Below are positions 1-6,654 of a stretch of 18,335 nt of DNA, piece by piece. The stretch lies in the NCBI GenBank assembly GCA_011777135.1, contig JAABVY010000335.1:503-18837 (forward strand), read 5' to 3'. Each line of letters starts with the position of its first letter. Positions within the stretch are counted from its first letter, which is position 1. The notes under the pieces were generated by a model, which saw only the letters and a list, made by a program, of their open reading frames with translations, had not been told where the DNA came from and did not search any database. The position numbers and the translations under genes were made by a program. Origin of the DNA: Candidatus Zixiibacteriota bacterium (lineage in GTDB: Bacteria > Zixibacteria > MSB-5A5 > JAABVY01).

Positions 1-759
1 GAACGAAACAATATGATCTCGCGTGAATTGAAGCTTGCCCGTAAACTTCAGCAGGCACTGCTGCCGCATACGCTTCCCGAAATCGATAATGTGAAATTTG
101 AGACTTTTTATAAGCCAGCAATAGAGATAGGCGGGGATTTTTATGATATCATACCAATGCAGGATGACCGCTGGTCAGTTTTGATAGCGGATGCCACCGG
201 TCATGGAATCCAGGCCGCCTTGAGCACCGCGCTTTTAAAATTCGCCTTCGGGTCATTTTCCGGCGGGAACCATGAGCCCTCAGAGATCCTGAGCGGCATG
301 AACGAGATTCTGGAGAAAGGCCTGCCGGAGCAACTCTATGTGGCAGCATTGGTTGCCAGGATAGATCCGGCACGAAGAGAGTTAACCATCTCCAACGGCG
401 GACTGACTTATCCATATCTGATCCGAAAGCAGGAAAATAAATCTGAAATGGTGCAGTCAAATGGCATGATGTTGGGCTTCATAGGGCCGGAGATGTACAA
501 GCCGGGCCCGGATAAAGCAGTAGTACTTGACCCGGGCGACAGTTTAATATTATATACAGATGGTTTGACCGAGGCCGTTAACAAGGATGGCGATTTTTTT
601 GAAAGCAGAAATCTGCCCGAAGTTATGAGGGAATTATGCGACTCCGCCTGCAGTGAAATAGTCAGCGGCCTGGCAAAGTCCCTGAGCGATTTTAATGGCG
701 GGGAATATAGTGATGATGTTACCTTATTCGGGATTGAAATTAATGCAGACAGGAGATAA
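1..759 (+). CDS. PP2C/SpoIIE-type (RsbU-like) serine phosphatase, 5' end outside window
   Basis: The protein is predicted to dephosphorylate a Ser/Thr-phosphorylated partner, typically an anti-sigma-factor antagonist, in the cytoplasm. The reading frame is open from base 1, and an ATG at 13 sits inside the linker helix (LARKLQQALLP) that normally joins an upstream sensor domain to the phosphatase. I therefore treat the gene as truncated by the window edge rather than starting at 13. Counting from that ATG, the metal-binding motifs of the family are all present: GGDFYD at 40-45, ADATGHG at 59-65, YTDGLTEA at 181-188 and DDVTL at 234-238. The catalytic domain looks complete and active. The stop codon overlaps the start of the following receiver gene, so the two are probably translationally coupled. 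The upstream input domain and the target are unknown. Confidence 0.9.
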   Translation, partial: ERNNMISRELKLARKLQQALLPHTLPEIDNVKFETFYKPAIEIGGDFYDIIPMQDDRWSVLIADATGHGIQAALSTALLKFAFGSFSGGNHEPSEILSGMNEILEKGLPEQLYVAALVARIDPARRELTISNGGLTYPYLIRKQENKSEMVQSNGMMLGFIGPEMYKPGPDKAVVLDPGDSLILYTDGLTEAVNKDGDFFESRNLPEVMRELCDSACSEIVSGLAKSLSDFNGGEYSDDVTLFGIEINADRR

Positions 760-1244
760 TGATGGCTGATGATAAGGAGAAAAGCACGGTTGTAATTGTT
801 GATGATGAGGAGATGGTATTGACCAGTCTCAATTCTTTCTTGAGTCTGGAGACAAAATACAATGTCATGACCTTTACCTCCGCAAAAGATGCTCTGGAAT
901 ACATCGAAAAGAATGACATCGATGTGGTGATTTCCGATTATTTAATGCCGGAGATGGATGGCATATCGTTTCTGGCAAAGGTCAAAGAACTGCGCCCCCA
1001 GGTGCCCCGTATTATTTTGACCGGTTATGCCGATAAGGAAAATGCAATTAAGGCTATAAATGATGTCGGGCTCTTTCAGTACATCGAAAAACCATGGGAC
1101 AATGATGATCTTCTGATTGTGCTTCGCAATGGCATCGAAAGACAAAAGCTGATGAAAAAGCTTGAGGAGAAGATTGCGGAAATCAATAAGGCTTACGGTG
1201 AGCTTCAGGGATTGCAGAATGAAATCGTTAAGACATTTATCTAA
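759..1244 (+). CDS. Response-regulator receiver (REC) protein with C-terminal coiled coil
   Basis: This is a phospho-accepting receiver domain of 161 residues. The acidic pair is D15/D16, the phospho-acceptor is D60 in VISDYLMPEMDG, the switch residues are T88 and Y108, and the conserved lysine is K111 in the motif YIEKPW. The YIEKPW form is common in receivers joined to HD-GYP or other output modules. After the receiver, about residues 120-155 form a charged heptad-like helix, and the protein then ends without a recognisable output domain. The start is an ATGATG whose first ATG overlaps the TAA of the phosphatase gene, with an AGGAGA ribosome-binding site at 751-756. Linked to an RsbU-type phosphatase, it could control that enzyme or act in the same partner-switching pathway; this is inference. 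Its stop overlaps the convergent PAP2 gene by four bases. Confidence 0.9.
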   Translation: MMADDKEKSTVVIVDDEEMVLTSLNSFLSLETKYNVMTFTSAKDALEYIEKNDIDVVISDYLMPEMDGISFLAKVKELRPQVPRIILTGYADKENAIKAINDVGLFQYIEKPWDNDDLLIVLRNGIERQKLMKKLEEKIAEINKAYGELQGLQNEIVKTFI

Positions 1245-2092
1245 AAGCTGAATCCAATCTTGAATAGAATCCTGCCCTTTGATGATGAGTCCTGGGGCTT
1301 TTCTATACTGTCCCCGAAATGGTAGAATATCTCGGCCATCAACCATCCAGCCAGAGCTCCAAATATGACATCGGTGATATAGTGTTTATAAGCATCGATA
1401 CGGCTATAGCCCACATAAGAGGCCCAGCCAAACAGAACTGTGGGCGGCAGCCAGTTCCAGGCGTTATAATCGCTGGCAGTCATCTCCTGCCGCATAACCT
1501 GGCGGATACGCATATTCAAAAAAGCTGTCGAGAAGAATGCGCTGGAGGTATGACCGGAGAAAAATGACACCCGATCTTCGGAATAATCATGGTTATTATT
1601 TCGGTTGTAAAGTTCAGGTTCGAGCGCCACCATTGGCCTCGGACGTGCGAAGAACCCCTTGGTAATTCCGGTTATGCCTTTGGTTGCCAGAAGCCCTGTA
1701 CCGTACAGAAACATGTCCTGCCAGACATCTTTGGCCCGCTCATTCCTGGGCCAGCTGATGTCAGCTCCCAAAAGAAAGCCGCCCATCACAATGGGGGTGA
1801 TTGCAGACCCGAAGCTGTGGTCGAGCCAGTTGGTTTTACCCGGATAATACCTTCCACCCAGAAAACGCTGAATCGACTCTTCCCATGGCGCCGGACCTGA
1901 TATCACCGGGCTGCGTGAGCTGTCGAAATCTATAGCCCAAAGGCCTGCTGCTCCCAGCGTAAATGATACGGCAGAAATTGCCGTGATCTCTGTGCTTGAC
2001 AAATATTCATCTTCAGATGCCAGTAAACTCTGTGCACAAAAGAGTAGTATGCACAGAACAAGTTGGAGGCTATAAACCCTGATCTTTTTCAT
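1241..2092 (-). CDS. Exported PAP2-superfamily phosphatase
   Basis: This 283-residue protein belongs to the PAP2 / vanadium-haloperoxidase-like phosphatase superfamily, whose members remove phosphate from lipids such as undecaprenyl pyrophosphate, phosphatidic acid or lipid A. The three signature motifs are intact: KX6RP at K145-P153, SGH at 179-181 (catalytic H181) and SRX5HX3D at S230-D241 (H237, D241). Residues 1-25 look like a signal peptide or signal anchor, with likely cleavage near LLA-SE. Hydrophobic stretches around 97-110, 129-145 and 240-257 could be membrane helices. The C-terminus ends in an aromatic-rich strand (KIGFSF). It is the last gene of a minus-strand operon, 21 bases after the preceding exported protein. 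The start has only a weak ribosome-binding site. The substrate cannot be read from the sequence. Confidence 0.88.
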   Translation of the reverse strand: MKKIRVYSLQLVLCILLFCAQSLLASEDEYLSSTEITAISAVSFTLGAAGLWAIDFDSSRSPVISGPAPWEESIQRFLGGRYYPGKTNWLDHSFGSAITPIVMGGFLLGADISWPRNERAKDVWQDMFLYGTGLLATKGITGITKGFFARPRPMVALEPELYNRNNNHDYSEDRVSFFSGHTSSAFFSTAFLNMRIRQVMRQEMTASDYNAWNWLPPTVLFGWASYVGYSRIDAYKHYITDVIFGALAGWLMAEIFYHFGDSIEKPQDSSSKGRILFKIGFSF

Positions 2093-2113
2093 ATCTGGTT
2101 GCCATTCAAGTCA

Positions 2114-3346
2114 TCAGTGTAGTTTACTTATGAGGATATTATCGTAGGGAATTTGCATGTTGTCAAGCGCTTTGAAGAAGTGGCCAAGGGTTGTCAGATA
2201 ATGGTCGGAACGTTCAGAAATGTCCTCGCGGATAGTCGGGGAAACATTGCTGTAGAAATAATGGCCTGACTGGGCATTGACCTTGACAAGCCTGTTTTCC
2301 CTTTCTGTGTCGATCCAGAACGCACCGGCGGTTAGGACCGCTTCTCCCGGAAATAGAAAAGCATGATTGGCCCGGGGTACTTTTTTACCGGTTTCCTCTT
2401 CTATACGATTGACCTCCTCGCGTAAAAGCTCCCTCCCAAAGCGAATCTTGTATGTCGGGCTGACAGCATAGAAATATTCTCCGCTCTGAAGCGTGTCAAA
2501 GCCTTCTTTTGTTAGAGTCTGGATTACCCGCAAATCACCGCCCCGCTCGAAGAACTCATGGATTTCCTCTTCAAATTTGGCCTCTTCCTTATTAGGATAT
2601 GCCTCCCGCGGCGCATTATCCCTGAACCATTGCAGAGTTTCATCAGTGGGGACAAAGGCTGTCACATCATTGATAAATTCCAGATCGATCTCGGCATAGC
2701 TGTAGAGAAAATCTTTGTAGTTCTGGTAGCCTTCGATGATATAGGGAACATCTGATGCGTAAGGATTTTCTTCTGGTATGTATCCGGAATCATATTGAAT
2801 GAAATAATCAGCTATTTCCTCCCGCTCAGAAATGGGCACGCGGCTGACATCACTTCTAAGCTGGCTATAAACCAATACCCAATTCAGGACAAGCTCATAT
2901 CTGATGCCATTTATGGTTTGGAGTCTAAAAGTATCAATCAAACCGTCATCCCGGTAGGTATAATACTTCTCAAAGTCGTATGATGAACCGTTGGGCTCAG
3001 GATATTCATTAATTACAGTTATATTACTCATACCATCAGCAATTTCAAGTCCATTTTCATAAAGTTCCGTGTCAGGGCAAATAACCCTTACCGGACTGCA
3101 GTAAATAAACGTAGAGTCGTCGTATGTTGTATCACAAAGAGGCCCGGTTACCAGGTAACCCTCACTTTCGGGAAAAACCTTCTCGAGTTCAATTTGCAAT
3201 TTAACATTCTGAATGCCCATTAAATGGTTGAAATCTTCGCCGCTGATGGCATTCGGGTCGTTAGAATTATTTGATTGACCATTAACAGATACGGATGCAT
3301 GCAGTAGATATAAGATCAAGGCCGCTATGAATAAATGACTTTTCAT
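2114..3346 (-). CDS. Exported protein of unknown function, with SGHY-type C-terminal motif
   Basis: I do not recognise the family of this 410-residue protein. Residues 1-23 form a typical signal peptide (basic start, hydrophobic core, cleavage near VNG-QS), so it is probably periplasmic or secreted. Cysteines at 71, 83 and 90 could form a disulfide. The rest is acidic and aromatic-rich, with no membrane segment after the signal. Around 330-365 the pattern FPGEAV, a short hairpin, then NAQSGHYFYSN resembles a beta-rich SGHY motif found at the C-terminal end of various bacterial exported or toxin-like proteins, but this similarity is weak. The gene lies 9 bases downstream of the kinase-like lipoprotein and 21 bases upstream of the PAP2 gene, so it is almost certainly co-transcribed with both. 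Its function is unknown, but the operon suggests an envelope role. Confidence 0.8.
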   Translation of the reverse strand: MKSHLFIAALILYLLHASVSVNGQSNNSNDPNAISGEDFNHLMGIQNVKLQIELEKVFPESEGYLVTGPLCDTTYDDSTFIYCSPVRVICPDTELYENGLEIADGMSNITVINEYPEPNGSSYDFEKYYTYRDDGLIDTFRLQTINGIRYELVLNWVLVYSQLRSDVSRVPISEREEIADYFIQYDSGYIPEENPYASDVPYIIEGYQNYKDFLYSYAEIDLEFINDVTAFVPTDETLQWFRDNAPREAYPNKEEAKFEEEIHEFFERGGDLRVIQTLTKEGFDTLQSGEYFYAVSPTYKIRFGRELLREEVNRIEEETGKKVPRANHAFLFPGEAVLTAGAFWIDTERENRLVKVNAQSGHYFYSNVSPTIREDISERSDHYLTTLGHFFKALDNMQIPYDNILISKLH

Positions 3347-3355
3347 GATTACAAA

Positions 3356-5071
3356 TCAATCCACATGTTCGATACCAACTAATGAGAATCTATCTTCATC
3401 CGGGTGATACCAGAAATGCAATCGGGTTGGTTTGCCTGGGTCACCATTTCCTCTGGCAGTCCTGATATCCATCCTGTAAATATAATCTTCTTTTTTATCA
3501 GATGCCTCAAATGCCGAGGCCATCTTATCCAAATCTTCTCCGGTCAATGCAATTTCTGTATTTTCAACCTTTCCTTTGAGAACAAGTTCCTGGCCGCGAT
3601 ATCTGATCTCATAATTATACACAGTATTCTCCGGCCAGAGCCCGTATTCGACTCCCAGATCATCGAAACTGATTATTAGATCATTGCCGACATATTCTGT
3701 TTTAAAATAATCCAGTGGATTGACTTTTGAAAACCAGAATCGTCCGATTTTGTCGCGGCGCCTTTTCAGCGTTTCGAACAGGTATTCCTCAGCCTCGGGA
3801 TTTGAATACTGGCCGGTTTCAATCAGGGCTCGCAGGTCATCATCGCGGAAAGCTGTCACGATTTTGGCTCCCCAGTAGCAGTCCCGGTCTGTTTTATCCT
3901 CAAAGGCTGGATTAGGGTAGATCGGATCGAACTTATCGGGCTGAAAGATATCGGCTTCAAAATATCCAATTGAGGGATAGATTACCTCGCCACCTCCCCT
4001 CCAGTCCCAGGTCTTAATGCCGACTGTTATCAGGGACACGAAGGCATCACGAAGATCGATCATATTGGCATAGCCCTTAACTGGAGGCTTCGGCCCCTGG
4101 CCGTCAGAGCCGAATGTGGACCCAAAATCGATCAGGAAATGCTTTAGAAATCGATTTCCGTTTTCCTCCACATAAATATCGAGCGAATTCTGATCCTTTA
4201 AGTCATAATGATTTATGAAGGAGCCGATGACATACAACCCGCGCAATTCCCGTCTGTCCTGATGATTGAACCAGTCATTGGGGTCATCACTGCGTGTACC
4301 GCTATAGCTGAAAGGGCCCTTGATTTTCCCATGAATGCCCAGAGAAAGCGAGGCCAGCGAGCGAATTCTCCCGTCCGGTTCGTGATGTACACGTTCAAGA
4401 ATATCCTCTAAGTCCTGCTGTGTGAATTCTCTTTCCGCACCGGCGTTATCTTCAAATGTCACGCCTTCTTTGACCCGAAGGATTTCGGGACGATAGTATA
4501 TGATTGTTTCCTGCGGCACATTATAACCGCAGGCATGGAGATACCGGGAGGCCATAGCAGCCGCCGCGGTGGCCATCTCCGGATAGCCTTTGGGATCGAA
4601 TTTGATGACATACTGGTCTCCCCGTGAATCCTCGATCCAGAAACCGGGGGTGGTTCCCTGCACCTTTGGCCTGAAGACAAGCCATGGGCCGCTGGTGTCA
4701 GGTCCGGGGGTGAGATCGACACCCCTGGCAATTTCCGCTGGAGTCATGCGGCTGAACCCATGACGATTCGTGAACCAGGTAGAGTTGGGAACCTCGTCGA
4801 AACTGTTAATATTAGCCGCTTCTTCACGCTCGTCAGACAGAATCCTGAAATTCCGTTCCAGATCAAGACCGTCTTCTATCTGGTCGAAGCTGGAGCGCTT
4901 GATGGACATCCAGGCCAGGTTTGGGTCCTTGGATGATGGTTCCGGGATGTCCTGTTTATCATTATCAACCCAGTAGGGTCCTTCCGGCTCCAGGCTTGGC
5001 TTATAGCCACTGCAGCCCAGCATAACCATCAGTAGCATTATCATCAAAGACATCTTCATATAGTTTTTCAT
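3356..5071 (-). CDS. Lipoprotein with protein-kinase-like motifs
   Basis: This is a 571-residue predicted lipoprotein. I chose the ATG at 5071 because it gives a basic, hydrophobic signal with Cys20 in VMLGC and follows a GGGTGGA ribosome-binding site; a longer frame to 5146 would overlap the upstream gene and hide the signal. In order, the middle of the protein shows VIKFDP (K157, resembling the ATP-contacting beta-3 lysine), PEMATAAAAMASRYLHACGYNVPQ at 164-187 (resembling the HipA-like alpha-C region), HYDLKDQN at 288-295 (catalytic-loop-like, D290 and N295) and DFGSTFGS at 315-322 (metal-binding DFG). The arrangement resembles atypical kinases of the HipA/FAM20 type more than a standard Ser/Thr kinase. 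The last ~120 residues look beta-rich. It starts 10 bases after the barrel gene. A kinase fold is inference from motifs; activity outside the cytoplasm would need a phosphate donor there. Confidence 0.75.
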   Translation of the reverse strand: MKNYMKMSLMIMLLMVMLGCSGYKPSLEPEGPYWVDNDKQDIPEPSSKDPNLAWMSIKRSSFDQIEDGLDLERNFRILSDEREEAANINSFDEVPNSTWFTNRHGFSRMTPAEIARGVDLTPGPDTSGPWLVFRPKVQGTTPGFWIEDSRGDQYVIKFDPKGYPEMATAAAAMASRYLHACGYNVPQETIIYYRPEILRVKEGVTFEDNAGAEREFTQQDLEDILERVHHEPDGRIRSLASLSLGIHGKIKGPFSYSGTRSDDPNDWFNHQDRRELRGLYVIGSFINHYDLKDQNSLDIYVEENGNRFLKHFLIDFGSTFGSDGQGPKPPVKGYANMIDLRDAFVSLITVGIKTWDWRGGGEVIYPSIGYFEADIFQPDKFDPIYPNPAFEDKTDRDCYWGAKIVTAFRDDDLRALIETGQYSNPEAEEYLFETLKRRRDKIGRFWFSKVNPLDYFKTEYVGNDLIISFDDLGVEYGLWPENTVYNYEIRYRGQELVLKGKVENTEIALTGEDLDKMASAFEASDKKEDYIYRMDIRTARGNGDPGKPTRLHFWYHPDEDRFSLVGIEHVD

Positions 5072-5081
5072 AATATCCACC

Positions 5082-6389
5082 CTATAATGTTTCCGACAAC
5101 TGAACATAGAATTGCGGGCTCTCCTTGCTGAAAGCAGCAAATGCACTGAACCTCAGGCCTTCCTGATCCCACAACCTCATACCGATACCGGTTGAGTAAT
5201 GCCAGTTTTTGAGATCAAAGTCCTCAGAAAAGTCATCAAAGACCCTTCCCTCCTCAAAAAACAGGAAACCATCCATACCCTGCAGGAGGGGAAAGCGGTA
5301 TTCGACCGCCGCCAGCATGGTGGTATTGTCAATGAAACGGTGCTCTTTATATCCGTGCAGGCTCTCCTCGCCTCCCAGCGATGGCCTGAGATAGAAAGGC
5401 AAATCCGGTGATTGATCGGTTTTACCAACGGTCTCCGTGCGGAAATTAAGAACCAGCACTCTTTGCCTGTAGATATGAATGAATTGATATAGATTGACCG
5501 AAGCAAGGAAGTATTCAAGATCCTGAAGCTGTCCTCTGCCCCTGTTGTAGGATATTTCAAGGGCATTATATCCTCCGGATGCGGCCTGTCCGGGATGATC
5601 GCGCCAGTCATATGCGAGATTCATGCCGACAGTCAGAAGCCGCGCGTCTGCAAGCACCTCATCGCTAAGATTGAATTTGTCCTGGATTAAATCCAGAGAG
5701 CCGGTCAGAGATGGGTCCTGCCCGTCATAGATATTCATTATGCGGTAGGAGAAGTCAACTCCTGCCTGAAGCTTGCCGGAGATCGAGTGATTCCAGCCGA
5801 AACCCATAAATCCCGTCTCCAGGTTGAAGGCAACCTCATCTATGTCGGAAGTCCTGTTGCCGATACCATAGAAACTCTCCCGGGGCTTCTGCCTGTAACT
5901 GAAATTAAAGTGCACTTCATTAAAGATGGAACTCTGAGGCATGATCCTGTATCTCGCGCTGTAGGTCTGATAGTCATTAGTGGAATATGATGCCTTGACT
6001 TTAAAATCCTCATCTTCAGAGAAGAGGTCTTTGACCCTGTAAACAATCCCCCCTTTGACACCGGCATTTGAATTGTATCCTCCTGTGGGATAGAATCCCC
6101 AGATCGGCCTGAATTTCAAAGCAAAAAGTGTCTGGATAATGTCGGAATAGACAATCTCGTTTACAGTGAAATCCGAGACATTTTTTATTATCCAGAAGGG
6201 AGAATTAAGTATGAATGACGGTACGGCCATAACAGCCTCCCCAAAGGTAGTACTCTCTTCCGGCTTCTCACGGATTCTCATTGTATCGATCTCGTAGCAG
6301 AATGCAGGAATGGCAAATACCGTTATGAAGATGAGCGTCAGTATAAAAACCCAAGCGGTATTCGCCGGATATGATTCAAATCTTTTCAT
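5082..6389 (-). CDS. OMP85/D15-type outer-membrane beta-barrel protein, no POTRA domains evident
   Basis: This 435-residue protein is predicted to sit in the outer membrane. A signal peptide covers about residues 1-33 (a hydrophobic stretch ending FAIPAFC). From about residue 90 to the end, alternating hydrophobic and aromatic strands run in pairs, as expected of a barrel. The segment LGGEESLHGY (338-347), followed by a strand ending EYRFPL, matches the conserved LGG...(R/V)RGY...E.R.PL element of BamA/TamA-family barrels, here with His in place of Arg before GY. The roughly 55 residues between signal and barrel are too short for a POTRA array, so this resembles a barrel-only surface-antigen (D15) protein. 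I chose the ATG at 6389 over a TTG at 6455, because the extra residues would be repetitive and would displace the signal peptide. It is the first gene of the minus-strand operon. Confidence 0.85.
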   Translation of the reverse strand: MKRFESYPANTAWVFILTLIFITVFAIPAFCYEIDTMRIREKPEESTTFGEAVMAVPSFILNSPFWIIKNVSDFTVNEIVYSDIIQTLFALKFRPIWGFYPTGGYNSNAGVKGGIVYRVKDLFSEDEDFKVKASYSTNDYQTYSARYRIMPQSSIFNEVHFNFSYRQKPRESFYGIGNRTSDIDEVAFNLETGFMGFGWNHSISGKLQAGVDFSYRIMNIYDGQDPSLTGSLDLIQDKFNLSDEVLADARLLTVGMNLAYDWRDHPGQAASGGYNALEISYNRGRGQLQDLEYFLASVNLYQFIHIYRQRVLVLNFRTETVGKTDQSPDLPFYLRPSLGGEESLHGYKEHRFIDNTTMLAAVEYRFPLLQGMDGFLFFEEGRVFDDFSEDFDLKNWHYSTGIGMRLWDQEGLRFSAFAAFSKESPQFYVQLSETL

Positions 6390-6402
6390 ATTGGCCCCCG
6401 GG

Positions 6403-6438
6403 TTATATAAGTTTTTCAAGTTATATAAATTATATAAG
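6403..6438. repeat. Tandem 9-bp AT-rich repeat in the barrel-gene leader
   Basis: Four adjacent 9-base units read TTATATAAG, TTTTTCAAG, TTATATAAA and TTATATAAG on the plus strand. The core TTATATAA is its own reverse complement and occurs at 6403, 6421 and 6430, spacings of 18 and 9. The block lies just upstream of the minus-strand barrel gene start and overlaps its candidate -10 box. Confidence 0.6.
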
Positions 6439-6455
6439 TGTTGAAAATATGGCAA
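6429..6455 (-). promoter_or_regulatory. Candidate promoter for the minus-strand envelope operon
   Basis: On the minus strand a perfect TATAAT lies at 6434-6429, with TTGCCA at 6455-6450, a spacer of 15 bases (short of the usual 17). Transcription would start about 35 bases upstream of the ATG at 6389. The AT-rich repeat nearby makes chance TATAAT matches likely, so this is tentative. Confidence 0.35.
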
Positions 6456-6530
6456 TACATTTATTGTAAATAATTTTTTCAGAATGCGCGAAAAATTCTT
6501 TCTATTCCGTTCAATCGCTGCCCCGAAACA

Positions 6531-6555
6531 GCTTAAAATCCGATTAAGCCGCTTT
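6531..6555 (+). other. Inverted repeat followed by a T run in the divergent spacer
   Basis: GCTTAA at 6531-6536 and TTAAGC at 6544-6549 form a perfect 6-bp stem with a 7-base loop, followed by CGC and six or more T. It looks like a weak intrinsic terminator for plus-strand transcription, although no plus-strand gene lies directly upstream. It could instead be an operator or attenuator before the antiporter gene. Confidence 0.3.
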
Positions 6556-6654
6556 TTTACTTGTCATTGAAAGCTGATCTTAATTAACTTGGGGAAAACT
6601 CTTTCAGGTTTTCATCGAAAGAGAGGCCTGATTATATTTGAAAGGAATTCCTGA

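Noticed and set aside
5072..5146. A longer N-terminus for the kinase-like lipoprotein.
   Set aside because: It would overlap the barrel gene by 65 bases and bury the lipoprotein signal; the ATG at 5071 has a ribosome-binding site.
6390..6455. A longer barrel protein starting at a TTG at 6455.
   Set aside because: The added residues are a translation of the 9-bp AT-rich repeat and would place a non-signal segment before the signal peptide.
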